Translations under genes and position numbers: made by a program
Part shown: positions 1-9,697 of the stretch, piece after piece
Layout of the letters: every line of letters starts with the position of its first letter
Numbering within the stretch: the first letter of the stretch is position 1
Assembly: GCA_030323885.1 (NCBI GenBank)
Contig: JASIRB010000205.1
Coordinates: forward strand, 170,955-234,954
DNA length: 64,000 nucleotides
Direction: 5' to 3'
Source of the DNA: Branchipolynoe longqiensis
Lineage: Eukaryota; Annelida; Polychaeta; Phyllodocida; Polynoidae
The notes under the pieces: model-generated
Told to the model about the DNA's origin: nothing
What the model saw: the letters and a program-made list of their open reading frames with translations, nothing else
Databases searched by the model: none

Positions 1-330
1 GACAGTTAAATATATACATATTTGTTGAATTTCATTACTTCATTATATATATATATAATATGCAAAATATAATTTATTATATATATATAATTAGGCGGAG
101 TTTCACTGCTTTGTATTTTTAAAATTTATTTAGTTTATTTATTCGCTTATTTATTTTCTGCCGGAATATTTGCTGCGGGCCAGTCTTTTTCCCTGCAATT
201 ACGGCGCTCGCATGGCGGTTGGCTCATTCATGCTTGAACTTGACTCACTGAAGCATTGGATTTTAGCTTACTGGGTGCGTTTGTATCCTGTGAGCACATA
301 TGTTACTGCGCTATGGACGTTTCATAGGAT
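1..330. other. AT-rich sequence, no gene seen
   Basis: The stretch opens with TATA dinucleotide runs. Open frames after position 170 have no recognisable domain. It may be the 5' untranslated part of the DIRS relic that follows. Confidence 0.4.
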
Positions 331-1340
331 ATTATGCATAAGGACTTCTGTGGGACATGCGGTGCAATTCACGAATCGGGAAACACCGACCATTGTGAGT
401 CAGAACAGTCAAGCACATGTCCTATTACGCGTTCCCGTTCAAACCGTGAGGCAAGTGAAAAAATTACCATTATGGCATCAGACAACCGTGACGATATGGT
501 GACGGAAATGGGCTAATTATCTTTAAAAGACCAACGGGAACACATGGCAAAGGAGGTACAGGCCCTAGAAATGGAGGATGAGCTGGCCGAGTTAGAAGAA
601 AGAAAAAAGAAGTTATTGCTGAAGCAGGAAGGACAAAACCAGGTCGTTTGGAAGGACGACAAGATGGCGGATACACCATGTTGGAGGGGAGTCGGATGAC
701 CGCCGGTGATGACCTGGACGTGCCTGACCCTGCTCCCGATGTCGACACTACATTCGTGGGGAAGCAGGATGACGGCTACTGTTCTTACGGAAAGAATGTC
801 AGCCGTTCGAGGGCAACTGTATGTAGGAGGACTTTGAGCAGTGCTTTATCCAGTAGGAGTGCAAGTCGACATCGCAGAAGTAAGTGGAGCCTTAAGCGGT
901 TCACGGTTGGGAAAAAGGATATTAGTAAAGCGAATTGCTACGAGTTGATAGCCGTGACGGGACAGTGGGCCCTCGGTATCAAGGAATTGGGCGTCAGAGA
1001 CTTTAGAGCACTATTAGAGCACATTCTGTTCCTGGCTTATAGGGCTTGCACTAACGAGTACATGGACACCTCTTAAACTGATTATGACCTTTCTATCAGG
1101 ACTCTGGCAGAGGACATATGCTTTAGCGTAGTACGAGTGTCTTATTTTAGTCATCTCTGAATGTGCTTTGTATGCAACATGGCTCGCCAGAGATCTGTCA
1201 TAGAGGTTGATAGTGTACTACCTGTCGGGACTAAATTTCTATCTGAAACAGAATGGTTTGAAAACTATTGCTTACTCTGACTATTATGTCGCTGCCACTT
1301 TAAAAGGTATAAGACGCAAGAAGGGGGAAGCCTCCGCTCC
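331..1340 (+). pseudogene. DIRS-type gag relic
   Basis: This is a broken gag-like protein read in at least two frames. The first part carries a C-x2-C-x2-H knuckle (CGTCGAIH near 350). After a stop near 516 comes a charged, coiled-coil-like stretch (EDELAELEERKKKLLLK, ~570-630). The frame then shifts, and a second part contains RRSKWSLKRFTVGKK and YELIAVTGQW up to a TAA at 1076. The residues after that stop (TDYDLSIRTLA) still match the related copy at 47738-48244 (NYDQAIRKLA), so the stop is a lesion and not the true end. Known gag proteins of DIRS-like retroelements have this kind of zinc-knuckle and charged layout. The RT part expected downstream is missing, so this is an internally deleted copy. 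The family assignment rests on the recombinase downstream and on the related copy near 48-50 kb. Confidence 0.55.
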
Positions 1341-1441
1341 TGCCGCACCATATATTTAAAGAGTTGACACTGAACTCGGGTCATACTGCATGGCAGGCGG
1401 CAATGTTACTATCATTCGGTGCCCTGCTTAGAAAGAACCAG

Positions 1442-1779
1442 GGCCGCGTTCAGGGTCCGTCTCGGAGGCGCCTCGGAGATGGGGTTGATGTCACACTAGT
1501 CTGAACTGCCCAAGCAGTTTGTCGCCTCGAAAATGGCCGCCCCCTTAGGCGGCCATTTGCAATGGAAATGCTGTGCTGTGATATGGCGGCCACTACTGGA
1601 TATGGCGGCCATACTGATACTACTGGATACGGCAGCCATTTTCAAGGTTCTTTTTGTCTCCTATCAGAAAAGGGAGGCATCACCGAGACGTCGCCGTGAC
1701 GCACCCTGAACGCAAATAGGCCAAAAAGCATTGCCGCAACATCGCCGCGACGTCGCCGAGACGGACTCTGAACGCGGCC
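1442..1779. mobile_element. Small inverted-repeat transposon (MITE-like), family GGCCGCGTTCAG
   Basis: The unit starts GGCCGCGTTCAGGGTCCGTC and ends with the inverted complement, GACGGACTCTGAACGCGGCC. It has a second internal GCGTTCAGGGTGCGTC copy. The interior holds AATGGCCGCC/GGCGGCCAT inverted pairs. No ORF is present and no clear target duplication was seen. It lies between the gag and recombinase parts of the DIRS relic. A truncated, inverted relative lies at 49109-49340. Confidence 0.6.
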
Positions 1780-1794
1780 GAGGTTACAGACTCG

Positions 1795-2250
1795 GAAGCC
1801 GCCCTTAGACATTCAGACTTTACGTTTTTCGACTGGGGCATGTTGGCATGTACGATTCGCAAGATTATCCGATTCGCGGAACGAGTCTTGGAGATACCAG
1901 TCGCCAAGTGCTGTAACCGGGCCCATTGCGCTGTATTTTGGACCCAGAGCATTTTGATGAGATACCTGCCGCACCCAAGAGTTTGGTTCAATCCCTATGT
2001 CTTACCATGCATACCAGTCAATGTTGAAGCTGTTCGCTAGCAGGGCGGGTTTCGGAGAATGCCAGTTTACATTGCATTCCCTCATGCGGGGGGGGGGGGA
2101 CTTATCTTGCAATTTGCGGTGCTACGATTGAGGAAATTAAGGTGAGGGGTGACTGGGCCAGCGAGTCGGTCTACGCTTACCTGAAGTCCCCATTCCAGGT
2201 GCGCATTGTCAACGACCTGAGGGTTTCCTCCTCTCTGGCCCAGTTGAAAC
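1795..2250 (+). pseudogene. DIRS-type tyrosine recombinase relic
   Basis: Two frames together resemble the catalytic half of a DIRS/Ngaro tyrosine recombinase. ALRHSDFTFFDWGM and ERVLEIPVAK occur near 1800-1900. The same segment appears as VLRHSDFEFYKWGM and SKTIQF at 50440-50520. Further on, GATIEEIKVRGDWASESVYAYL (2130-2185) resembles the region around the C-terminal catalytic tyrosine. A G-run at 2090-2099 and frame changes break it. There is no intact R-H-R-Y set, so it is a fossil. Confidence 0.55.
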
Positions 2251-2289
2251 GTATTGAGTAGTGGTTGGGGGGCCCCCTTTAGGGCCCCG

Positions 2290-2480
2290 GGAAAATATCC
2301 TGAGGTCACATTGCTCCCTAGACACATCATCTGCCACTGTAATTGAGGCAATGAAGGACAATTTTGCTAGACATGGGATCCCAAAACAAGTAGTCTCGGA
2401 CAATGGCCTGCAATTTAAAAGTCACAAATATAACGAATTTGCACAACACTATGGCCAAAAATTTTATAGCAGGGGTATCA
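2290..2480 (+). pseudogene. Ty3/gypsy integrase core fragment
   Basis: The frame reads TSSATVIEAMKDNFARHGIP and then VVSDNGLQF. That is the second part of the DDE integrase core of Ty3/gypsy retrotransposons, where the central Asp sits in SDNGxQF. Only about 60 residues remain. No zinc finger, glutamate region or LTR is seen nearby. It abuts the recombinase relic and is probably a separate fragment. Confidence 0.6.
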
Positions 2481-2520
2481 CATCAAAATTATTTTTCTGG
2501 TTGTGGATCCCAGACTAAGT

Positions 2521-3135
2521 AATCTGTAAGTTATCTCAATCTTTGCACCCACATCCCTCCACCTGCACTAACAATACCACCCACAAACCTGCATTTCCTT
2601 TTCCAATAATCCACTCTCTGACAGTCCACACACTGATAGTCCACTCACCAACAGTCCATGTACTGCCAGTCAACTCACTGACAATCTACTCACTGAGAAT
2701 TGTAGACGGGTGCTCTTGTTAGTCTATTTGTGAGTGGTTTTGAAACTTTGATTAGTGTGGCATCCCCTTGCCTGGTTACTCTTGTAGTGAGGTTTATGTA
2801 GTTTTTAGCATTGGCTCTGATAAACTTAAGTGATAATAGATGCGAATCCCTCATTTGGCTCAGGTAAGTGGTGTCATTTTTGGTGTGTATTTCATTCACT
2901 TAAAGCATTTTGGCTCTATATCTTATTCTAGGATCCCGGGTTTGGTATTTTTGTAATTTATTGTCTTACTGTTAAATCCCATTCTCAAAATATACGGTAT
3001 TTCGGTTGTGATAGATGAGCTTGGAATCATATTAATATCTCAGGCGACGGAGTTGGGGACCATTGTTATGTAATAGCGACGCAATGTGTGCCCACTCACT
3101 GTGTGACATAAATAACTATGTCTGTATACGTCCAA
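2521..3135. other. Non-coding, short degenerate repeats
   Basis: Imperfect repeats of a CTCACTGACAGTCCA-like phrase run from 2600 to 2700. No gene is supported in the remainder. Confidence 0.4.
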
Positions 3136-3530
3136 CTTAGCCACACCTACACCCCCACCACACCCCCACCACACCTACACCACCACACACACACCTACAC
3201 CCTCACCACACATACCTACACCTCAACCACACATACCTACACCCCCACCACACACCCCCCACCACACACCTACACCCCCACCACACACCTCCACAACCAC
3301 CCACCTACACCACCAACACACACATACCTACACCCCCATCACACCCCTAAACACCCACCACACCCCTACAACCCCACCACACACCTACAACCCCACCACA
3401 CACCTACATACACATCTACACCCTCACCATACCCCTAAACTGTCACCACACACCTACACATCTCGACACACACCTACACCACCAACACACACACACCTAC
3501 ACCCTAACCACACCCCTAAATCCTCACCAC
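3136..3530. repeat. CACC/CACA minisatellite
   Basis: A long pyrimidine/A tract is built from variants of CACACCTACACCCCCACCA. The Thr/His/Pro-rich frame that crosses it is a product of the repeat and is not called as a gene. Confidence 0.85.
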
Positions 3531-3533
3531 CCA

Positions 3534-4133
3534 TTGATGCCAGTGCATAACCATGTCGGTCATTGGCCCGAGTTGTGTCGCAATGCCACCTATCGATTCC
3601 CGTGGATTTGTCTAACCCCTTTAAGAATAATTGTGAAGTGGTCGCTCCCACAGAGGTCATCCCAGAGCCTCCACAAAAAGTCCAACACCAGCTTTGGTTC
3701 TACAATGCTGAGATCGCCGTGAATAATGGCCTATGCTGCTGACACGGCGTAAAGCAACCACCAATCAATCAATCATCAACAATGCTGAGCTCAATGGCAG
3801 AGTATGTTCCGTAGCCAGGATGCAAATATGTGTACGAACCATCATTCAATACACACAGAGCATGACCAGCCACAAAGTCCTCAATTATCTTGCCTTTAGC
3901 ATTCCTATTATTCCCCTCTATAGTGGGTTGTGGCCGTTAAAGTCACTCATAAGTAAATATGGAGACTGTAACTGGTCCACAACGACATCCAGTTCTTGTA
4001 AAGTGAGAACTGAGCTCGGAGGAATGTAAATGGAACAGAGAGTTACAGTCTTAGGTAGCGTCAGATGAACAGCTACAGTCTGTAGTGTCGTGTCTAACAC
4101 CACTGGCATACATACCTTATCACATCTGACCAA
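3534..4133 (-). pseudogene. Non-LTR endonuclease relic
   Basis: The frame contains CSIYIPPSS, then LLMSDFNGHNPLW, which is the GDFNxH-type catalytic motif with G changed to S. After an inserted 66-bp SINE piece come DLSIVEPKLVLDF and CGSDHFTIIL, the SDH catalytic motif near the domain's C-terminus. Such endonucleases nick target DNA for target-primed reverse transcription. Stops and the insertion inactivate it. Confidence 0.7.
3713..3778 (-). mobile_element. Truncated SINE inside the endonuclease relic
   Basis: The 66-bp insert is flanked by exact 11-bp copies of ACAATGCTGAG (3702-3712 and 3779-3789). On the minus strand it begins GATGATTGATTGATTGGTGG and continues into TTGCTTTACGCCGTGTCAGC, which resembles 3' tails of SINEs common in molluscs. 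The direct repeats are the target-site duplication of retrotransposition. Confidence 0.6.
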
Positions 4134-4221
4134 GATGGAGGACCCGCCAGCAACTTGGTCTCCATCTGGTGCATGCTTGTTATAAATGGTGTAGCCCTTA
4201 AGACTACAACTCTCAGAAGCT

Positions 4222-5547
4222 TTAATACATCTTTCTTGTAGGCAAACAGCGAGAGGATTGAGGTTGCAACAAAGAAGAGATGACAGGTGTTCTGCCCCTC
4301 ATCTTTGGTTTGGGGGAGAGACTTCGACTGTTGGTTTCTGCAGTCTCAGGCATCTTAATATCAGCCAGCGCCTGATATCGGTCTAAGGTTAAGTTTTTGG
4401 AGATTAATGAGCCCTCCCCCCTGGATGTTTTCTTCGTAGGGGTCGAAGATCCCTTTGGAACTCGGTCCAACAAATTCGTCTTTTTCTTTTTGGCCAGCGC
4501 CGGCTCGGCCAGCGTCTGTACCTCGATCATACTACTCTTTTTCTAAGTTAAAATCAGAGTTCGATTCGGGACTGGGGTGAAGGTAGTGGGCTTCCCCCCA
4601 GTCAACTATGTTAGTTCAGTCTGGCTTTCGACCATCCTGTTGGGAGACTTTGGCTGCCGCAGCATAGCTCTTGGTGGTTGGCGAGGGAGTATTCACCTCA
4701 GCCAGCTTTCAAACTTCTGGGTAGCTTAGCTGCTTTTCAGCTTTAATCTGCTGAATAAGCTTTTCTCTTTTCCAGACAAAGACAATCTTTAGATATGGCC
4801 ATATGGTCACCCAGGCAATTGGAACATTTTGCCTGGCTTTGACAACTGGTGTTCTAGTGACCTTTCTGGCCGCACTTAAAACTGATGGTTTCGTTTTTAC
4901 ATCTATTCTTGCCTTGACCAAACTTTTGGCATTGGAAGCACGGAAGTGGGTTTGGGATGAAGACATCCACATTCACACTAAAGTATCCAATTTTCAAATT
5001 CTGGGGCGGAAAAGGCTTGCTAAAAGTGAGGATATATGTCCCTGGTTTTATGGACTTGTTATCCCTCTTTATAACTATTCTTCGTACACTTAACACTCCC
5101 ATCAACATCATCAAGATCTCTAGTCTGGATTACTCCTTTGCTAGAGTTGAGAGTTCAATGAGGAGAGGGTTTGATGCCGACGCTTGCTAGCATACTTAGC
5201 AGATAATCGGCTTGCACTTCCTTAGCACACTCCACCAGAATGCGTCCAGTTTGTAGCTTCTTCACATCTTTCACTGTGCCAGCGATTCCCATAATGCCCT
5301 TGTGAATGGCAAAAGGGGAAAGTTTGGCAACTGATGCCTCATCATTCATTGATTCAATTATAATGAACCGTGGCCAATCATCAGCATTCGGACATGAGTC
5401 CAAAGTTGTCTCCAAAGTTCTATTCTTATTAGGGGGGGGTTTGGTTAGCCATATTTTGTTTTTTAAAGTTTCATCATCCTCGCTCCCCACCCACCATAGA
5501 GTGTTAAAAATTGGGGTGCGTAGCACTGCGTTAACCAACAGATACAC
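4222..5547 (-). pseudogene. Non-LTR ORF1 (gag-like) relic
   Basis: The N-terminal part (5547-5155) contains FIIIESMNDEASVAKLSPF, GIMGIAGTVKDVKKLQTGRI and LVECAKEVQADYLL. These are hallmarks of ORF1 proteins in I/Nimb/jockey-type elements, where the protein coats the RNA. Next, in shifted frames (5114-4709), come zinc knuckles of CCHC type (CFQCQKFGQGKNRC, then FKCGQKGH). The C-terminal tail (4530-4222) contains LTLDRYQALADI and a SRSLSP-rich end, also usual for this family. At least three frame changes show it is dead. Subfamily placement is by eye only. Confidence 0.7.
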
Positions 5548-5736
5548 ACCAGGGATACAAGGATAATATACTCTAACATGGTGGCAACCAGTGAGCGAGG
5601 GGACAACTGATCAAAGATGTAGCCATTCACAACAGGACTGTATAAATTGTACACTGAGCACAGACCCAAAACTGTATAGTACTAGCCATATCCATGGCTA
5701 GGCTACAGTATAAGATAAATAAATATTGTGATGTAC

Positions 5737-5742
5737 TTCATT
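5737..5742. repeat. Left target-site duplication of the Polinton (TTCATT)
   Basis: TTCATT lies immediately outside the left inverted repeat and is repeated exactly at 40958-40963. Six bp is the known duplication length for Polinton integration. Confidence 0.9.
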
Positions 5743-6310
5743 AGTAGTAATAGGAGGACCGATATGGGTCCATATTATGTAATCGTCCCGCATCAGAGAA
5801 CTGACGCTGTACAATGACCTTAAATGACCCATTGCATGTTTGCAGCCACGGGACAATGCCCATCAGTGACCTTAGATGACCCATTGCATGTTTGCAGGAT
5901 TTTAGGTTGAACTCATTTGACCTTTTTGACTGGAATGATGACGTCACTGTTCAGGTTGAACTCATTTGACCTTTTTGACTGGAATGATGTCATCACTGTT
6001 CTACCCATTGCATGTTTGCAGGATTTTAGGTTGAACTCATTTGACCTTTTTGACTGGAATGATGACGTCACTTTTCTACCTTGCAGGACGGCCATCTGTT
6101 TTTGATTGAACTCATTTGACCTTCGCTTGCAGCATGGACAGATGTTTTTGGTTGAACTCATTTGACCTTTTTTGACTGGATTGATGACGTCATGTTTCTG
6201 GTTGAACTTCGCTTGCAGGATGGTTATCTGTTTTTGCTTGGACTGATTTAACCTTTGTTTGACTGGAATGATGATGTCACCATTCCAGTCAGAGTTCTCG
6301 ATGATTCGAA
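5743..6310 (+). repeat. Polinton left terminal inverted repeat
   Basis: It matches the right end (40957 down to ~40386) over about 570 bp. The inner half consists of tandem ~50-bp units with the core GGTTGAACTCATTTGACC and TTTTTGACTGGAATGATGACG. It includes three palindromes TGACGTCA (5939-5946, 6063-6070, 6185-6192), which match the consensus CRE site bound by CREB/ATF factors. Confidence 0.92.
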
Positions 6311-6402
6311 TGACACTAGATTGTTTTCTCTGATATCATTTTAACTTTAGTATAGTTAATATAATAATAATAATAATAATGCCTTCTTCATAAGGAGATG
6401 TT

Positions 6403-7000
6403 ATGCAATCTATTTTGCACGACACTGAACACACATTGATGGAGGATTTAACAAGATATAGGAATATACAAAGTATTCATATTCCTTTGAATGAATATCA
6501 TATTCACGACTTCATTGCTGTCTGGAAGGAAAACAGATTTCATTCTCTACCTAAACAACTCCTTCCCCTGCTTACCGCATTGCAGGATTTTGAACAATTG
6601 ATAAAGAATCACGATATTGATGATATCACTTTATATCATTCTTCTTCTCCTTCTTCTTCACATATTCAATCTCTCCCCCCAGGAGATCAATTAGATGTGA
6701 ATAGAGCCTGCATTCATATCATAGTTCATTGTAGTGGGATTGGGTTTTTGATAGAACTAGTGGTGAATATTTTCCACAACTCACAGACACTTTTCAATAT
6801 AATAATCTAATTTCTTGCGCTCTTAACTACGCACATAGATACTTTTCCTGTATTTTACTACAAAATAAAGTTTCATTTTTTAAGGAGATTTCATTTGCCT
6901 TTAACCAGGCGTGATTACTTTCATATGGAATGCATTGGAAGTGGCCATTTTTTGGATGGAAGAGTATGATGATTGATGAAAATGAGTTGACATTCCCGCA
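6403..7000 (+). pseudogene. Polinton gene of unknown function, frameshifted
   Basis: The first frame (6403-6750) starts MQSILHDTEHTLMEDL and runs through LPKQLLPLLTALQDFEQLI. After a T5 run near 6750 the open frame moves by one base and continues as DRTSGEYFPQLTDTFQYNN, then LISCALNYAHRYFSCILL. One TGA follows near 6912, then LLSYGMHWKWPFFGWKSMM. Both parts look protein-like, so I read this as one gene of about 200 residues with a homopolymer frameshift and one nonsense codon. It is the first gene inside the left repeat. No domain was recognised. Confidence 0.45.
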
Positions 7001-7131
7001 CTCCCTCTCTCCCCCCTTCCACCTCCCCCTCCCACCTACCCATTCATCTCCACCCCTTCCCACCCAAAAGAACCCCCACCCCATTTGATTTGAATAATCC
7101 TCATTTCCATATCACCAAATTTGACGCTGCA

Positions 7132-7138
7132 TATAAAA
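7132..7138 (+). promoter_or_regulatory. TATA box (TATAAAA)
   Basis: TATAAAA lies 43 bp upstream of the ATG at 7181, in GCATATAAAACC. The spacing suits a core promoter with a very short leader. Confidence 0.5.
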
Positions 7139-7180
7139 CCTGCTGAGCTCCACCCTCCTCTCATCAGTTCACCTTTCACC

Positions 7181-7603
7181 ATGTTCATGCAGAAGGGTAT
7201 TCTGAAGCGTCCGAGATCCAATCCGATAACAATTCCATCATCAGTCGCATCGCCAGCAGTGGATATGTCACTTGAACTAACGAGAGCTATCAATCTCAAG
7301 AGAACAAGTATGTATTCCTCCTCAGATAGTGAGGGGATGGAAGAAGAGGAGGGGGAGTTAACAATTATCGTTCCCTCCCCCTCTCCCTCTATACTTGAGG
7401 ATGGAGTTGAGACCTTCAAGAGTCAGAAAATTGAGTTGAAGAAGAAGAAGAAGAATGAGGAGGAGGAGGAGGAGAGGGATAATTGGCTGAGGTGTAAGAA
7501 GCGTCGCAAGATCGCTTCATTCTTAGTTATTCCCCGGGGAATTGATATTTCACATTTTGACGCCGCCAACCTACCGCTGGGGAATCAAGTTGGAGCTTGT
7601 TAG
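7181..7603 (+). CDS. Charged, NLS-bearing protein of unknown function (Polinton)
   Basis: The frame encodes 140 residues. I chose the ATG at 7181 because it sits in CACCATGT and follows a TATA box; the frame is open upstream but without better support. The protein has a basic N-terminus (KRPRS), an acidic serine patch (SSSDSEGMEEEEGE, near residue 50), a long lysine/glutamate tract (KKKKKNEEEEEERD, ~95-108) and a basic cluster CKKRRK, a likely nuclear signal. No fold is recognised. The next frame (PC4-like) overlaps its 3' end, so the two may be parts of one frameshifted or spliced gene. Confidence 0.45.
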   Translation: MFMQKGILKRPRSNPITIPSSVASPAVDMSLELTRAINLKRTSMYSSSDSEGMEEEEGELTIIVPSPSPSILEDGVETFKSQKIELKKKKKNEEEEEERDNWLRCKKRRKIASFLVIPRGIDISHFDAANLPLGNQVGAC

Positions 7604-8198
7604 AGGAGAAGGAGCAAAACTTGGTATATGGACTCGTTCTGGAGGAGATGACTTTGCTGGGGATGTCAGTAGCAAGCAGTATGACATCCAGGGAAATGCA
7701 ACGCCGCCAGCAGAAACAGTTAATCCTGATGGAAGGACTCTGCTGGCGAGCAGCAATCGCTATTTTATGGACTTTGATGAAAATGCCATCGCCATCCTGC
7801 TCGAGAGCATAGATGACATGCTTCAGGCCCTCAAAACAGCTAAAACAGACCCGCGTTTTGGGGGTTTCCACGTTAACTTTGGACTTGGTGTCTTTGGTGT
7901 GGTTGAACGCGACAGTTCCCGCATTGACTTTCGTTAATGGTTTGTTTTAAGTTCAGAAAAGCTGAAGCCTGTGGAGAAAAGGGCGCTAACACCTTGCAAG
8001 CAGGGCTTGTATTTGAATGTCGCACAACTGGAAAAGTTAAACAAGTTCCTGAAGGAACAGCTCCACTTATTCCTCTTTCCTCATGGAGACTTTGAGGTAA
8101 AGTGTGATGAACCATCCCACAAACCCCCATCAGTGCGATATCTGCACTCGAGTTGCACTATTGCCTATGGAGCTTCAGTTATCACAGTTGATGACTAA
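7542..8198 (+). pseudogene. PC4-like single-strand DNA-binding protein, one in-frame stop (Polinton)
   Basis: A single frame runs from 7542 to TGA at 8196 with one TAA at 7935. Just before and after that stop it reads GVFGVVERDSSRIDFR, then SSEKLKPVEKRALTPC and GLYLNVAQLEKLNKFLKE. The order (beta strands with V-x-R and IDxR, LKP, then a helix with QxxxL) resembles the PC4/p15 coactivator domain, which binds single-stranded DNA. The upstream segment (RYFMDFDENAIAILLESIDD) could be a helix of a second, weaker copy. A PC4-type protein would fit a DNA-replicating element. This is a visual call, and the start is unclear because the frame overlaps the preceding gene. Confidence 0.4.
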
Positions 8199-8218
8199 GG
8201 CTAAACTTGTCTGAGGAA

Positions 8219-8566
8219 GAGGAAGAAGAAGGAAGAGGAATTAAATTACTAATACTACTACTACTTCTTTTACTGTTAGCATATATATATATATAAAAGA
8301 TTTTCATATCATCAATCGCTATCTTTGTTTAATAAAATCAAAACAAAACAAATAAACAACTTCTCTTTGTTATGTTCATTTATTTATTTTCATGTTGACT
8401 GAATATTAATTCATACTCTCTCTCAATAATTCTCCATTTAACAATAATAATAATAATGAAATGATGCTGTTGAATATAATAATAGTAATAATAATAATAG
8501 TAATAATAATAATAATAATAAAATGATAATACTAATAATAATATTCATGACTTTTATTCCACATTT
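8219..8566. repeat. AT-rich trinucleotide repeats
   Basis: GAAGAAGGA-type and then AAT/ATA repeats with poly-T and TATATA runs. No gene is seen. Confidence 0.7.
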
Positions 8567-8899
8567 TTATACATGAAGATGTTGAATAGAATAATAATAT
8601 TCAAGGCTTCTATTCAACATTTTACACAACATTTCACTTTGAATCATTTCTTTCATTGGGAAGAGTACAGTGAAAAATAAGGATATAATGAATATGCACA
8701 TCATAAGAAGCATTCCCCAACATTTTCTTTTTCTCATTAACATAGTTAAAATAGTATTTTCATTAGTTGAATGTTCATCGCCATTATCAACTCTCACTTC
8801 AATATTTGCATTACACATGTTGGAAACAGTGAAATCTCCCTCTCTTGAAAGTTCTCTTTTTTTGGAGGGAGGAGTGCATTCGGTTAGAACTTTCCACAT
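8567..8899 (-). CDS. Single-pass membrane protein of unknown function (Polinton)
   Basis: The frame encodes 110 residues from an ATG at 8897-8899. The N-terminal half is polar. Residues about 57-80 form a hydrophobic segment (MLLMMCIFIISLFFTVLF) preceded by MRKRKC, so a single transmembrane helix with a basic cytoplasmic flank is likely. Small membrane proteins of unknown role are common in Polintons and related viruses. The competing plus-strand frame at the same place lacks such structure. No homologue is recognised. Confidence 0.4.
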   Translation of the reverse strand: MWKVLTECTPPSKKRELSREGDFTVSNMCNANIEVRVDNGDEHSTNENTILTMLMRKRKCWGMLLMMCIFIISLFFTVLFPMKEMIQSEMLCKMLNRSLEYYYSIQHLHV

Positions 8900-9142
8900 G
8901 TCATCATCATCATCATCTTTTCCACCACTACCTCCTCATACAAGTTCATACATTCAAATCAAATCAATAGTTATGGCTCTCTATCCGTCTAACAACTAAT
9001 GCGTTTTCAAAAACATTTTTCATTAGATCTACTTTGACTTATTCTCACTCAGTTACATGGATATTACTTTTCTTCCATCGATTTCATCAGCATATTCATC
9101 ACTATCAACATCATATTCTTCATCATCATTAACAGTTCCTAA

Positions 9143-9293
9143 TTTTTTTTTTTTGATAAAATATTTTATTCATCTGAATACTTATTTTGTCAGCGCCGGG
9201 GCACTGGTCTTCCAGCCGTTGGAGTGATCGCATTTGGTCTGTACATAGTGGAAGTGGAATGCGTTGCGCTGCGTGCAGCGCAACCCATTCTGA
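9143..9293 (-). mobile_element. SINE-like repeat, copy 1
   Basis: A 151-bp unit with its A tail on the minus strand. It is about 90% identical by eye to the copy at 10697-10844. The 3' end reads GATGAATAAAATATTTTATC then poly-A, and the 5' end carries a GTTGCGCTGC/GCAGCGCAAC hairpin. No pol III box was identified, so the class is uncertain. Confidence 0.6.
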
Positions 9294-9697
9294 ACATAAA
9301 AAGAAAGTGGTGGAGCAGCCTATGCTGCATAGTGTACAGCATAGGTAGTCAACATAGTGCAAGGCATATGCATCAAGATAGAGTGTGCAATAATTTACAC
9401 TAGTGGTCAAATCATATGCTGTGTTTGTATATCAGTTAGATTTGGTTTTAATAACGGTTAGTCTTTCAATATGAAATTGTGTGCATTGCTGGTTGAAGAT
9501 GTAGTTATTCAGTGGTGGCAATGGGTCTCGAGTAGTGGTGGTGGGTTTCGAGTCATTGAGTTATAATAGTTGTTTGTCAAATGTGGATGGCGGTGGGGGG
9601 GGGGGGGAGGGGTATAGTTGTTTCATCATTCAAAAGAAAGTTTTACTTTCATCCCTTTCTTTCGCATCAAAGAAGGTTGAGATAATGATCTTTTTTT
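9294..9697. other. Non-coding, G-rich patch
   Basis: A short palindrome (CCTATGCTGCATAGTG region), GGTGGTGGGTTTCGAG-type repeats and a G13 run near 9595 are present. No gene is seen. Confidence 0.4.

Larger units (their letters stand above)
3530..5570 (-). mobile_element. I/Nimb-like non-LTR retrotransposon, 5' part, decayed
   Basis: Read on the minus strand this shows an ORF1 (gag-like) at 5547-4222 followed by an apurinic-type endonuclease at 4133-3534. That is the standard ORF1-then-EN order. No RT follows. The element is cut where the minisatellite begins at ~3530. Frames are interrupted many times. Confidence 0.7.

Noticed and set aside
3118..3438. Thr/His/Pro-rich 106-codon frame
   Set aside because: A direct translation of the CACC minisatellite.
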